Shown here one piece after another: positions 18,365 to 27,480 of a stretch of 64,000 nucleotides of DNA. The translations under genes were made by a program, and so were the position numbers. Where the stretch lies: positions 124,001 to 188,000 of the forward strand of contig NZ_BMCT01000009.1 in NCBI RefSeq assembly GCF_014635325.1. Direction: 5' to 3'. The notes under the pieces were generated by a model, which was given only the letters and a program-made list of their open reading frames with translations, was not told the DNA's origin and did no database searches. Every line of letters begins with the position of its first letter. The stretch's first letter is position 1. The DNA comes from Azorhizobium oxalatiphilum. GTDB taxonomy: Bacteria; Pseudomonadota; Alphaproteobacteria; Rhizobiales; Xanthobacteraceae.

Positions 18365-19435
18365 ATGATGGGGCTGACGGTTTTTGCCTATCTGTTTCCG
18401 CTGGCGTCGCTGGGCTTCGCCATTCTGAATTCAGCTCTCGCACTTCCCTTCTCCTGGCGTGTATCGGCGTTCGAGACCTTTCTGCTGGTCGGATCCTGCT
18501 TTGCGGCGGTCCATCATGCGGAGGGCGTCTCGGCACGGATCCGGCAGCCCTTCGGCACCCTCGTCCTCACCCTGAGCGTCACCGTGATCGAGGTCTCGGT
18601 GCTGGTGGCGATGATGCTGAATGGGGAGAACAATCCGACCATCGCCCGCGAAGCCGTGCTGTCCACGGTGATGTTCGTGTGCACCGGCATTGTTGGCGCC
18701 TGCCTGCTTCTCGGGGCGCTCCGGCACTATGAGCAGGATGTGCGGCAGCAGGGCGTGAACGGCTATCTGTCGGTCATCATCGCCATTTCCGTATTGTGCC
18801 TGCTGCTACCGGGGGAGACTTTCGCCGGGCGCACAGGCGCCACCAACATGCTCCAGATCGGCTTCGTGATGGTGGGTACGGTGGTGCTCTACGGCGCCTT
18901 CCTGTTCATGCAGACGGTGCGGCATCGCGACGATTTCCTGCCCGAGGAGCGGGATGAGGCGGGCGAAGCGCCGCAGCATTCGCTGTTGGTGCATGTGCCA
19001 CTGCTGCTCTGCTGCCTCGCCGGTATCGTCGCCTTGTCCAGCGGGGTCGCGGCTGGTGTGGAGGAGGGGCTCGACAGGCTCGGTCTGCGCGATCCTGATG
19101 CCGTGGTGGGCGCAGCGGTGGTGGCCATGCTGCTGCTGCCGGAAACCATCACCGCCATTCGTGCCGCCCGCAACAACGAGCTCCAGCGCAGCATCAACAC
19201 CGCGCTCGGCTCGGCACTGGCGACCATCGGCCTCACCATGCCGGCCATGGTGCTGGTGAGCGAACTGGTGGGCCGCCCGCTGACGCTGGGCATCGACCCG
19301 GAGGATCGCGTCCAGTTGCTGCTGGTGCTGGTGCTGTCCATCGTCAGCTTCGGCACCGGGCGCACCAACATGTTGAACGGCCTCGTGCATCTGGTGCTGT
19401 TCGCCATTTATGTCATGACGATCTTCATACCCTGA
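18365..19435 (+). CDS. ChaA-type Ca2+/Na+:proton antiporter
   Basis: The 356-residue protein is very hydrophobic, with about 11 predicted membrane helices, close to the 366 of ChaA. The CaCA family repeats appear: VTVIEVSVLVAMMLNGENNP in the first half and LLLPETITAIRAARNNELQRS in the second, each with the acidic residue of the ion-binding site. A hydrophilic loop lies in between (HRDDFLPEERDEAGEA). It would expel Ca2+, Na+ or K+ in exchange for protons. ATG 18365 and 18368 are adjacent; the first is used. Confidence 0.82.
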   Translation: MMGLTVFAYLFPLASLGFAILNSALALPFSWRVSAFETFLLVGSCFAAVHHAEGVSARIRQPFGTLVLTLSVTVIEVSVLVAMMLNGENNPTIAREAVLSTVMFVCTGIVGACLLLGALRHYEQDVRQQGVNGYLSVIIAISVLCLLLPGETFAGRTGATNMLQIGFVMVGTVVLYGAFLFMQTVRHRDDFLPEERDEAGEAPQHSLLVHVPLLLCCLAGIVALSSGVAAGVEEGLDRLGLRDPDAVVGAAVVAMLLLPETITAIRAARNNELQRSINTALGSALATIGLTMPAMVLVSELVGRPLTLGIDPEDRVQLLLVLVLSIVSFGTGRTNMLNGLVHLVLFAIYVMTIFIP

Positions 19436-19535
19436 CGTGAGGCTGTGTGGCCGTGCACCGCGGGCGTCATGTTCGGGTGGACAGGGGACTGGCGGGGTGG
19501 CATGTTCCGCCCGAAATCAAGCGAGGCGCGGTCCC

Positions 19536-19946
19536 GTGAAAGAGTTGCTGCTCCAGATCTTCACCTGGTGGAACAAGACCACGCCGGGCACCTCCCTGTG
19601 GACCCGCCGGTTCGGCGAGCGCGTGGGCCAGGACGAGTTCGGCAATGTCTATTACCGCACCAAGGGCGGTGCCGTGGACCCGCTGCTGGGCTTCGATCGG
19701 CGCTGGGTGATCTATAGCGGCTATGCCGACTCGACCACCATTCCTCCCGGCTGGTACGGCTGGATGCACCACCGCGTGGACACCCCGCCGACGGAAGAAA
19801 ACTACACGCCCCGCGAATGGCAAAAACCGCATCAGCGCAACTTCACGGGCTCGCCTCTGGCCTACCGGCCAAAGGGCTCCGTGCAATCCGGCGGCCACCG
19901 CCCGCGCGTGACCGGCGACTACAACGCCTGGACGCCGGGAGAGTAA
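19536..19946 (+). CDS. NDUFA12-type NADH:ubiquinone oxidoreductase subunit
   Basis: The 136-residue protein starts at GTG 19536, with GAGG about 9 bases upstream. Family motifs are present: WWNKTTPGTSLWTRRFGERVG, EFGNVYYR, RRWVIYSGYAD and PPGWYGWMHH. This is the 17.2-kDa accessory subunit of complex I shared by alphaproteobacteria and mitochondria. It stabilises the complex I peripheral arm. No nuo genes are nearby, as is usual since this subunit lies apart. Confidence 0.93.
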   Translation: MKELLLQIFTWWNKTTPGTSLWTRRFGERVGQDEFGNVYYRTKGGAVDPLLGFDRRWVIYSGYADSTTIPPGWYGWMHHRVDTPPTEENYTPREWQKPHQRNFTGSPLAYRPKGSVQSGGHRPRVTGDYNAWTPGE

Positions 19947-19977
19947 GACCCGCCCCGCGTTCGTTTCATCCCGTTCA

Positions 19978-20011
19978 AAGAGCCAGTAGACGGCATCGTC
20001 TACTGGCTCTT
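19978..20011. terminator. Hairpin terminator
   Basis: A 15-bp perfect inverted repeat (AAGAGCCAGTAGACG/CGTCTACTGGCTCTT) with a four-base loop lies 32 bases after the NDUFA12-type stop. The T-tail is interrupted (TCGTCTTTT). It also covers the stop codon of the convergent small gene at 20000. Confidence 0.75.
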
Positions 20012-20257
20012 CGTCTTTTGGGGTCTGGTTGTTGGTTGGCCGGTCTTTGGCGTTTGAGCCGCAGTCTCCGCCTGTTTCCGCTGAATGCAGGCGTCTACCT
20101 GCATATCATTTGTGCCGCGACGGGTGCCTTGAGGGTTTTCTGCCCGGCACTGTTGGCGAATCTGTTGCATGTCCAGAGCTTCGGCCGGCTGGGCGGTCAA
20201 AAGCAGGACCGCAGCCGGGGCCAAAATCGCACAATAGGGGGATGTGAGGCTGGTCAT
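20000..20257 (-). CDS. Small secreted hypothetical protein
   Basis: The 85-residue product starts with an apparent Sec signal (AILAPAAVLLLTAQPAEA), leaving a mature peptide of about 55 residues with two cysteines (QQCRAEN, VDACIQ), a possible disulfide. The C-terminus is hydrophilic and low in complexity (QTPKTGQPTTRPQKTKSQ). Its stop codon falls inside the terminator hairpin shared with the NDUFA12-type gene. No homologous family is recognised. Function unknown. Confidence 0.5.
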   Translation of the reverse strand: MTSLTSPYCAILAPAAVLLLTAQPAEALDMQQIRQQCRAENPQGTRRGTNDMQVDACIQRKQAETAAQTPKTGQPTTRPQKTKSQ

Positions 20258-20453
20258 GGCGTTCGACCTCTCGATTTCCGAGACGCCTGCGCAACGCTAC
20301 TTTCCCTAGGGTAATCTCATTTCCGCCCTGTCGCAATCGGCCCCGTTTTTCACGCTGCCCTCGCCAAGCCTTATTGCGAGTGTTAACGAGCACTCAGCGC
20401 CGTGTGCGCACGCCGGACGGCCGGCCTTCCGAAACTTTGCAGGTGCGCGTCTG

Positions 20454-21356
20454 ATGCGTTTCTCTCCTCTTGTCTCCGCCATGCTCGCCTCCGTCGTGGT
20501 GGCCGCTGCGCTGACCGGGGGAGGCGGCCTGACGCTGGCCCAGGCCATCGATTCGCAGCCGCTCCTGCCGCCGGCGGGTGTCGGCCAGCCGGACTATCCC
20601 GGCTATCCGTCCAACAATCGCGCCCAGCCGCAGCAGCGGGCGCAGCCCCAGCCGCAATATCAGCAGCAGCCGGCCCAGCAGTCGCCCTATCAGGGGCTGT
20701 TTGAGCCGCAGTATCAGGGCGGCCGGGCCGGGCAGAGCGGACAGGGACAGGTGCAAAGCCAGCCGCTGCCGCAGCCGCAATATGTGCCGCAGTCCCAGCA
20801 GCAGGTGCAACCGCCCGCGCAGCCCAGTGCCCCGCCCGCCGGCACCTATCGCGGCATCTATGAAGGCCAGCCCCAGCAGGCGCAGCCCTCGCAGCAGCGC
20901 CAGCCCGCCGGCCGTCCCGCCACGCCTCCGCCTGCCGCCGCCGCTCCGGCCCAGCCCGGCGCCCCGGCGCAGCCGCCGGTGAACAATGATGTGCTGGTGG
21001 TGCCGCCGCCCGCGGAGAAGATCGTCAATCCCACGGCGGTCTATGCCGGCCTCGACAAGATCACCGGCCGCATCACCTCGTTCGAGGTGGGCATGGGCGA
21101 GACGGTGCAGTTCGGCGCCCTGCAGGTGACGCCGCGCGCCTGCTACACGCGCCCGCCGACCGAGCCGCAGAACACCACCTCCTTCGCGGAAGTGAACGAG
21201 ATCACGCTAAAGGGCGAAGCCAAGCGCATCTTCACCGGCTGGATGTTCGCCTCCAGCCCGGGTCTCCACGGCGTGGAGCACCCGATCTACGACGTCTGGC
21301 TCACCGACTGCAAAGCCACGGCGCCGGTGACGGTCAAGCCGGGCGCCCAGCGGTAG
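20454..21356 (+). CDS. DUF2155 domain-containing exported protein
   Basis: The 300-residue product starts with a signal peptide, then 130 residues of proline-glutamine low complexity ([10 protein letters not shown]-like repeats). The C-terminal 120 residues match DUF2155: [23 protein letters not shown]-type segment, [12 protein letters not shown] and [19 protein letters not shown]. The family is periplasmic in alphaproteobacteria and its role is unclear. The last 70 bases overlap the end of the convergent aat gene. Confidence 0.88.
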   Translation: MRFSPLVSAMLASVVVAAALTGGGGLTLAQAIDSQPLLPPAGVGQPDYPGYPSNNRAQPQQRAQPQPQYQQQPAQQSPYQGLFEPQYQGGRAGQSGQGQVQSQPLPQPQYVPQSQQQVQPPAQPSAPPAGTYRGIYEGQPQQAQPSQQRQPAGRPATPPPAAAAPAQPGAPAQPPVNNDVLVVPPPAEKIVNPTAVYAGLDKITGRITSFEVGMGETVQFGALQVTPRACYTRPPTEPQNTTSFAEVNEITLKGEAKRIFTGWMFASSPGLHGVEHPIYDVWLTDCKATAPVTVKPGAQR

Positions 21357-21964
21357 AAATCCGCTTCCACGGGCAGGGCCTGCTCCAGCAGGCGATGATA
21401 CTGCCGGCGCGTGACCTCCACGGCGCCGAAGCCGCCCAGATGCCCGGTGACGAACTGGGTATCCAGCAGCGTGAAGCCCCCTGCCTTCAGCCGGGCCACC
21501 AGATGGACGAGCGCCACCTTCGAGGCGTCACGCTCCACATGGAACATGCTTTCGCCGAAGAAGGCGCCGCCCAGCTCCACTCCATAGAGCCCTCCCACGA
21601 GGCGCCCCTTCAACCAGGCTTCCACCGTGTGGCACTGGCCGCGTGCGAACAGCTCGCCGTAGAGATAGCGGATGCGCGGGTTGATCCAGGTCTTCTCGCG
21701 TCCGTCCTGCGGTGAGGCGCATCCGGAGATCACGCCCTCGAAATCGGTATCGATGCGGATCTCGAAACGATCCTGCCGGACCGTCCGGGCGAGGCGGGAG
21801 GGGATGTGGAACTCATCCAGCGGAATGATGCCGCGCCGGTCGGGTTCGATCCAGTAGAGGCCGGGATCGTCCGCGCTCTCCGCCATGGGGAAGATGCCGC
21901 AGGCATACGCCTTCAGAAGGACGTCAGGGGTGATTTCGACCAGAGGGTCGCGAGGGCGGCTCAT
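21287..21964 (-). CDS. aat: Leucyl/phenylalanyl-tRNA-protein transferase
   Basis: The 225-residue enzyme transfers Leu or Phe from tRNA to proteins with N-terminal Arg or Lys, marking them for ClpAP. Signatures: [46 protein letters not shown] and GESMFH. Length is normal. ATG 21964 is the start (MSRPRDP); a longer ATG at 22000 exists. The C-terminal 70 bases overlap the convergent DUF2155 gene. It lies downstream of accC on the same strand, separated by a terminator. Confidence 0.94.
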   Translation of the reverse strand: MSRPRDPLVEITPDVLLKAYACGIFPMAESADDPGLYWIEPDRRGIIPLDEFHIPSRLARTVRQDRFEIRIDTDFEGVISGCASPQDGREKTWINPRIRYLYGELFARGQCHTVEAWLKGRLVGGLYGVELGGAFFGESMFHVERDASKVALVHLVARLKAGGFTLLDTQFVTGHLGGFGAVEVTRRQYHRLLEQALPVEADFYRWAPGLTVTGAVALQSVSQTS

Positions 21965-22076
21965 GGCATCAGCATATGTCAGGTCGGGGCCTGCGTGCAT
22001 CCTGCCCCGAACACCACTGCGAGACGAAACCGCAGTTTATTTGTCGCGGGGGCGAGGTGTTCCATAGCTAAAAACG

Positions 22077-22104
22077 AAGACGGCGGGCCGAGGCCCGCCG
22101 TCTT
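22077..22104 (-). terminator. Rho-independent terminator after accC
   Basis: A 13-bp stem (AAGACGGCGGGCC/GGCCCGCCGTCTT) with a two-base loop lies 20 bases past the accC stop. On the minus strand it runs into a T-rich tail (CGTTTTTAG). It separates accBC from aat. Confidence 0.85.
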
Positions 22105-22123
22105 TGCATTCCGTATGGGCGGA

Positions 22124-23476
22124 TCACGCCTTGCCTTCGCCCTCGGCGAGGAAGTGCTCCAACCAGTGGATGTCGTAGGCGCCTTCCGCCATGTCGCGGG
22201 TCCGCACAAGCGTGCGGAACAGGGGCAGGGTGGTGTCGATGCCGTCCACCACGAACTCGTCCAGCGCCCGGCGCAGACGGCGCAGGCACTCTTCGCGGTT
22301 GGCACCGTGAACGATCAGCTTGCCCACCAGCGAGTCGTAATGGGGCGGGATCGTGTAGCCCTGATAGGCATTGCTATCCACGCGGATGCCGAGACCGCCG
22401 GGCACGTGATAGTGCGTGATCTTGCCGGGCGAGGGTCGGAAGGTGGTCGGGTGCTCGGCATTGATGCGGCACTCGATGGCGTGGCCGGTGAACTTCACGT
22501 CCTTCTGGGTGACGGTCATCGGCTCGCCAGCGGCGACGCGGATCTGCTCGTTGATCAGGTCGATGCCGGTGATCATTTCCGTCACCGGATGCTCCACCTG
22601 GATGCGGGTGTTCATCTCGATGAAATAGAAGCGGCCGTTCTCATACAGGAACTCGACCGTGCCGACGCCGAGATACTTCAGCTCGCGCATGGCCTTGGCG
22701 ACCGTCTCGCCGATCTCGAGGCGCTGCGCGTCGGTCAGCGCCGGGGAGGGGGCCTCTTCCCACACCTTCTGATGGCGGCGCTGGAGCGAGCAGTCGCGCT
22801 CGCCCAGATGCACGGCGTTGCCCTTGCCGTCACCCAGCACCTGGATTTCGATGTGGCGCGGCGTGGAGAGATACTTCTCCAGATAGACCGCATCGTCGCC
22901 GAAGGCGGCCTTGGCCTCGCTGCGGGCAGTCGAGAGGGCCGAGCTGAGATCCTCGGCGGTCATCGCCACCTTCATGCCGCGACCGCCGCCGCCGGCAGCG
23001 GCCTTCACCAGCACGGGGAAGCCGATCTCGGCCGCAACCTTGTGGGCCTCGTCGTCGGAGGTGATGCCGCCGTCCGAGCCGGGGACGACCGGGATGCCGA
23101 GCTTCTGCGCGGTCTTCTTGGCTTCGATCTTATCGCCCATGATGCGGATGTGCTCCGCCTTGGGGCCGATGAAATGCAGCTTGTGGTCGGCGAGGATCTC
23201 AGCGAAGCGGGCGTTCTCGGCCAGGAAGCCGTAACCCGGATGCACCGCATCGGCGCCGGTGATCTCGCAGGCGGCGAGCAGCGAGGGGATGTTCAGATAG
23301 CTTTCGCGGGCGGCCGGCGGACCGATGCAGACGCTCTCGTCGGCGAGGCGCACATGCATGGCGTCGGCGTCGGCCGTGGAGTGCACGGCGACAGTGGCGA
23401 TGCCCAGCTCCTTGCACGCACGCAGGATACGCAGGGCGATCTCGCCGCGGTTGGCAATCAGGATTTTCTCGAACAT
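22124..23476 (-). CDS. accC: Acetyl-CoA carboxylase, biotin carboxylase subunit
   Basis: The 450-residue enzyme carboxylates biotin on AccB with ATP and bicarbonate, the first step of fatty acid synthesis. It starts [17 protein letters not shown], followed by the ATP-grasp glycine-rich loop AGGGGRGM, the [15 protein letters not shown] segment, and [14 protein letters not shown] near the catalytic site. Length matches AccC (about 449). It follows accB by 154 bases on the same strand, the usual accB-accC order. Confidence 0.97.
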   Translation of the reverse strand: MFEKILIANRGEIALRILRACKELGIATVAVHSTADADAMHVRLADESVCIGPPAARESYLNIPSLLAACEITGADAVHPGYGFLAENARFAEILADHKLHFIGPKAEHIRIMGDKIEAKKTAQKLGIPVVPGSDGGITSDDEAHKVAAEIGFPVLVKAAAGGGGRGMKVAMTAEDLSSALSTARSEAKAAFGDDAVYLEKYLSTPRHIEIQVLGDGKGNAVHLGERDCSLQRRHQKVWEEAPSPALTDAQRLEIGETVAKAMRELKYLGVGTVEFLYENGRFYFIEMNTRIQVEHPVTEMITGIDLINEQIRVAAGEPMTVTQKDVKFTGHAIECRINAEHPTTFRPSPGKITHYHVPGGLGIRVDSNAYQGYTIPPHYDSLVGKLIVHGANREECLRRLRRALDEFVVDGIDTTLPLFRTLVRTRDMAEGAYDIHWLEHFLAEGEGKA

Positions 23477-23630
23477 CGGGCTAACCTGCCTTGACCGCGC
23501 TCCCGCTCGCCAAGGGCGTGACGGGGTCTCCGGTGGGTCTGTGTCTGGGGAAGGGGCGCCGGCCGGACGGTTCCGTGGCGCGCCGCTTCCATTCTTGTCA
23601 CCGGGCCGGGGCGTCCTGCGCCCCCGCCGC

Positions 23631-24119
23631 TCACTCGATCACGAGCAGCGGTTCGCCGTATTCCACCGGGCGGCCGTTCTCGACCAGCACACGGGTCACG
23701 GTGCCCGCGCGCGGAGCGGGGATGGCGTTCATGGTCTTCATGGCTTCCACGATGAGCAGGGTCTGGCCCTCGCGCACCTGGGTGCCAACTTCCACGAAGT
23801 TCGGCGCGCCGGGCTCAGGCGCGCGGTAGGCGGTGCCGACCATGGGGGAGGCGACCATGCCGGGATGCTTGGCAAAATCGATGGAAGCGGCATCGGCCAC
23901 CACCGGCGCGGCGCCGGCGGCAATCGCGGGCGCGGCCGCCATGGGCGCGGGCGCGTAAGCCGGCGCGGCGGCCACCGTGACGGGGGCGGGCGTGCGGGCG
24001 ACGCGGATGCGCAGATCGTCGGACTGCACCTCGATCTCGGTCAGGTCGCTGCCCGAGAGCAGGTTGGCGAGCTCGCGGATGACGTCGGTGTCGATGGGGG
24101 TCTTGGTGTTTTTCATCAT
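23631..24119 (-). CDS. accB: Biotin carboxyl carrier protein of acetyl-CoA carboxylase
   Basis: The 162-residue carrier has an N-terminal helical region, an alanine-proline linker (around 48-80), and a C-terminal biotinyl domain with the biotinylated lysine in EAMKTMN (about residue 128). It carries carboxyl groups between AccC and the carboxyltransferase AccAD. ATG 24119 or 24116 is the start. It lies just after aroQ and before accC, an order common in proteobacteria. Confidence 0.97.
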   Translation of the reverse strand: MMKNTKTPIDTDVIRELANLLSGSDLTEIEVQSDDLRIRVARTPAPVTVAAAPAYAPAPMAAAPAIAAGAAPVVADAASIDFAKHPGMVASPMVGTAYRAPEPGAPNFVEVGTQVREGQTLLIVEAMKTMNAIPAPRAGTVTRVLVENGRPVEYGEPLLVIE

Positions 24120-24176
24120 TGTCTTGCACGCGCTCGGCTCACGCCAAGCAGCAGCTCCTTGCGGATGGGGTCGCGC

Positions 24177-24620
24177 TCATGCCCCGGCCTGCCGCGTCGC
24201 GGCCAGGGCGGTGATGCCGAGGACATAGCTCTGCGGGCCGAACCCGCAGATCACGCCCCGGACGACCGGAGAGAGATAGGAATGGTGGCGGAAGGGTTCG
24301 CGGGCGAACGTATTGGACAGGTGCACTTCCACAGCCGGCACGCCCACCGCCGCGATGGCGTCACGCAAGGCGACAGACGTATGGGTGTAGGCGGCGGCAT
24401 TCAGCACGATGCCGAAGGCGCCTTTGGCGGCCTGGATCAGGTCCACCAGTTCGCCCTCGTGATTGCTCTGCCGGAACACCAGCTCGAAGCCGAGCCTGCT
24501 CGCGGTGTCGCGGCACAGGGCCTCCACGTCGGCCAGCGTCGCGGCGCCATAGATGCCGGGCTCGCGCGTGCCGAGGAGGTTCAGGTTCGGACCGTTAAGG
24601 ACGTGGATGGTATCTGGCAT
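24177..24620 (-). CDS. aroQ: Type II 3-dehydroquinate dehydratase
   Basis: The 147-residue enzyme dehydrates 3-dehydroquinate to 3-dehydroshikimate in the shikimate pathway, as a dodecamer. Motifs: [20 protein letters not shown] with the catalytic tyrosine, [25 protein letters not shown] and [15 protein letters not shown]. Length fits the type II class. It precedes accB by 57 bases, and the aroQ-accB-accC run is typical of proteobacteria. Confidence 0.97.
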   Translation of the reverse strand: MPDTIHVLNGPNLNLLGTREPGIYGAATLADVEALCRDTASRLGFELVFRQSNHEGELVDLIQAAKGAFGIVLNAAAYTHTSVALRDAIAAVGVPAVEVHLSNTFAREPFRHHSYLSPVVRGVICGFGPQSYVLGITALAATRQAGA

Positions 24621-24949
24621 CCGTGCGTATTCAGCCTGCCGCCCGGTCCTGCCGGGCCCGCGCGGTTATACGGGGCCTTCCGCCGCAAGGAAAGACGGCA
24701 TCGCTATCCATTCACGGTATGGTCACACAGAGCCGGATCGGGGCGGATTTCATCAACCTGCCCCGTGAAACCGCCTCTAACACTTTGCTGGAGAACATTT
24801 TCCGGTTTCGATTGCGGAGCAAACGAAGCGGGATGCGCTCCAGAGCCGCACATGGCGGGCATGCCTGCGACGCAGGGGCAGGGCCGGCATCGGAAACGCA
24901 GAGACCGGCGACACAGGGTCGCCGGTCCCGTTTCAAGCGGCGCCGGGTC
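24621..24949. promoter_or_regulatory. Intergenic region upstream of aroQ
   Basis: This 329-base gap lies between aroQ and the DsbA-like gene, both on the minus strand. It should hold the aroQ-accBC promoter. A hairpin at 24903-24927 (GACCGGCGAC/GTCGCCGGTC, five-base loop) lies 23 bases past the DsbA-like stop and could terminate it, although its T-tail is poor. No protein-coding ORF is convincing. Confidence 0.45.
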
Positions 24950-25714
24950 TCAGTTAGCGGCGGCCTTGGCGTTGGCGGTGATCGCCTCCTGAAGCTTCTC
25001 CTGACCCACGGCGCCGACGATCACGTCATCGCCGATGACGAAGCTGGGTGTGCCGTTGAGGCCGAGCGCCTGGGCAATCTTCATGCTCTCGTCGAGCGTG
25101 GCGTTCAGCTCGGGAGAGGATGCCTGCTTCTGAAGCAAAGCGGTGTCGATGCCCGCCTCCTTGGCCGCCGCCAGCGCGCGGGCGCGATCGGCCTGGCCCC
25201 GGCCGGCGAGCAGGATGTCGTGGAAGGCGCGATACTTGTCGGGCGCCACCATGCGCACCGTCACCGCCACCTGCGCCGCCTCCACCGAGCCCGGGCCAAG
25301 CACCGGGAATTCGCGCAGCACCACCTTCAGGTTGGGGTTGGCCTTGATGAGGGCGTTGATGTCCTGCAGCGCGTGCTTGCAGTAGCCGCAGTTGTAATCG
25401 AAGAACTCGACCAGCGTCACATTGCCCTTCGGATTGCCGATCACCACGCCGCGCGGGCTGTCGAACACCGTGGACTTGATGCTGGCCAGCGATTGCTTGC
25501 GGGCCTGGGCCTCCGCATCGCTCTGACGCTTCTCCAGAACCGCGATGGCTTCCTGAAGCACTTCGGGATTCTTGACGAGGTAGTCGCGGATCAGCGGGCC
25601 GAGTTCGGCCTTTTCCTGATCGGTGAAGGCAGCGGCCGGAAGGACGGTGGTCGCCGTCAGCCCGAGGGCGGCCACGGCGGCGAGAGCGGCACGCAGGCCG
25701 GAACGGGACAGCAT
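24950..25714 (-). CDS. DsbA-family periplasmic thiol oxidoreductase
   Basis: The 254-residue product has a signal peptide (LAAVAALGLTATTVLPAAA), a helical N-terminal region that resembles the oligomerising part of Com1/ScsC-type proteins, and a thioredoxin-fold domain with CxxC motif NCGYCK near residue 122. The cis-proline segment GTPSFVIGDDVI follows. It catalyses or isomerises disulfides in the periplasm. ATG 25714 is chosen for its GGAG six bases upstream; ATG 25726 is also possible. It follows the M48 peptidase gene by 86 bases. Confidence 0.9.
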   Translation of the reverse strand: MLSRSGLRAALAAVAALGLTATTVLPAAAFTDQEKAELGPLIRDYLVKNPEVLQEAIAVLEKRQSDAEAQARKQSLASIKSTVFDSPRGVVIGNPKGNVTLVEFFDYNCGYCKHALQDINALIKANPNLKVVLREFPVLGPGSVEAAQVAVTVRMVAPDKYRAFHDILLAGRGQADRARALAAAKEAGIDTALLQKQASSPELNATLDESMKIAQALGLNGTPSFVIGDDVIVGAVGQEKLQEAITANAKAAAN

Positions 25715-25800
25715 CGAATTCTCCATGTGCGAGGTCCGGAGCCGGATCGGATCAGATGGCAGCTGATCTCCGAAGCCGTCTCCAAGTCTGTATCAGATGA

Positions 25801-27216
25801 CTATCTGTCGTCTGATTTGGGCGGTTTGCTGTTCAGAATGTCGTCGGCACGCAGCCAGCCCGGCGAATTGGGCGGAAGAGTCTGCTTGGCACGGGCGGCG
25901 AGCATCTGAGCGGTGCGGAAGTCTCCGGTGATCAGCGAGGCCTGCGCGGAGGCGAGGTCCGCCGCCGGCCGGTTGTTTTTCATCCCATAGGCCTTGGCAA
26001 GGGCGCGCCAGCCACCGGGGCTGCCGGGATCGCGCTGGGTCGCCTGCTGTAGTTCGCGGATCGCCTCGTCCATGTAGGCGGCGTTGCCTGTCTCCACCAG
26101 CGCCTGTCCGAGCATGGCGCGGATCAGCGGGGCGCCATCCGTCATGCTCACGGCCTTGCGCAGTGGGGGGAGGGCCTCGGCGGCGCGACCGCTCTCAAGC
26201 AGGGCCTGCCCCTTCAGTTCCGGGAAGTAGGGATTGCCCGGCTCCTTGGCGATCAAGGCATCGATCTGCGCCACCGCCGCGGACATGTTGCCGAAGCGAT
26301 AGGCGGAGATGGCGCGGGCATATTGGGCAGGCAGGGACTGGTCGGTGGGCGGATAGCGCCGGGCAACGCCGTCCGGCCGTTCCTGGAAACCAACGAGCTT
26401 GGCCCGCATCATGTCGTGGCGGTGCTGCAGCTCCGGAGAATCCTTGGCATTGAAATAGGGGCTGGCCTTGGCCAGCGTCTCCAGCGCGGCGATGCGCTCG
26501 CGGGCCATGGGATGGCTCAGCAGATAGGGATCGATCCGCTGGCTGATGAAGAGCTGGTCGTTCTGGAAGCGCTCGAACGTCTCCAGCATGCCCTTGGCGG
26601 ATTGCTTCGTGGCGTTGAGATAGGTCACGGCCGCACGATCGGCGGCCTGTTCTTCCTCGCGCTGGTAGGAGAGGAGCGAGCGGCGGATCATCTCCTGCGG
26701 CGCGATGATGGCACCAGCTGCCGCATTGCCCATGTTGTTGCCGCTGGCCGCACCCGCCGCCACGCCGCCCGCCGCCAGCATCATGGCGACGATGGCCATG
26801 GTCTGCGCGCCAGCCAGTTGCTCGCGCCGGCGGGCGAGGTGGCCGCCGGCGATATGGCCGGTTTCATGCGCCAGCACGCCGATGATCTGGTTGGGCGTGG
26901 TGGCGTCCACCAGTGCGCCGGTATTGACGAAGATGCGCCGGCCATCGGCCACGAAGGCGTTGAAGGCGCGATCGTTGATCAGCACCACCTCGATATTCTG
27001 CTGCGACAGCTTGGCCACGCGAAGGATCGGGCGGGTGTAGTCCTTGAGCAGGTTCTCGATCTCGGTGTCGCGGATCACCGGCAGGCCCTTGCCCTGCGGG
27101 GCCTGGGCGAAAGCGGGCGTGAGAAGCAACTGACAGGCGGCAAGCGCGCCGATCACGAAGCGGGCGGTACGACGGCCGGCAGAGATGGGCTTCGGGAAAT
27201 GTCGTGTGGCGCTCAT
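25801..27216 (-). CDS. M48-family metalloprotease with TPR tail (BepA-like)
   Basis: The 471-residue product has a signal peptide (QLLLTPAFAQA), an M48 zinc-peptidase domain with HExxH as HETGHIAGGH near residue 112, and the third ligand glutamate in EEEQAADRAAVTYL. A hydrophobic insert sits between them. Tetratricopeptide-like repeats follow from about residue 310. BepA/LoiP-type proteases act on outer-membrane proteins in the periplasm, so a quality-control role is likely. A much longer open frame upstream is antisense to the aminotransferase gene and was rejected. Confidence 0.92.
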   Translation of the reverse strand: MSATRHFPKPISAGRRTARFVIGALAACQLLLTPAFAQAPQGKGLPVIRDTEIENLLKDYTRPILRVAKLSQQNIEVVLINDRAFNAFVADGRRIFVNTGALVDATTPNQIIGVLAHETGHIAGGHLARRREQLAGAQTMAIVAMMLAAGGVAAGAASGNNMGNAAAGAIIAPQEMIRRSLLSYQREEEQAADRAAVTYLNATKQSAKGMLETFERFQNDQLFISQRIDPYLLSHPMARERIAALETLAKASPYFNAKDSPELQHRHDMMRAKLVGFQERPDGVARRYPPTDQSLPAQYARAISAYRFGNMSAAVAQIDALIAKEPGNPYFPELKGQALLESGRAAEALPPLRKAVSMTDGAPLIRAMLGQALVETGNAAYMDEAIRELQQATQRDPGSPGGWRALAKAYGMKNNRPAADLASAQASLITGDFRTAQMLAARAKQTLPPNSPGWLRADDILNSKPPKSDDR

Positions 27217-27480
27217 CAAAGGTCGCTGATCCCCCCACATGACCGAACCGGCCAAAGCGTTCCGGGCCAAGGCCCGGTGATCGTTCCGGCGGTGGGCGAC
27301 CCGGTGCCGCCCTTGGCGTTGCTCCGGCCGCGCGCTAAACGGGGCGCCTGCGGACGGAGAAACGGCCGAACCGTTCTCGTCTGTTCTTAACGTCTCCCAC
27401 AGAGGGGGAATGGCGGCAAGCGGTTCGCCACCTCCGAATACCATCGCAAGACGCGTTCCGCGATCACGAAAGCGAAGTTC

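Noticed and set aside
20610-20990. CAG/CCG-rich repeat stretch as a possible repeat element
   Set aside because: It codes the proline-glutamine linker of the DUF2155 protein and has no regular unit.
21806-23494. 562-codon plus-strand frame
   Set aside because: It is antisense to accC and aat, which are certain.
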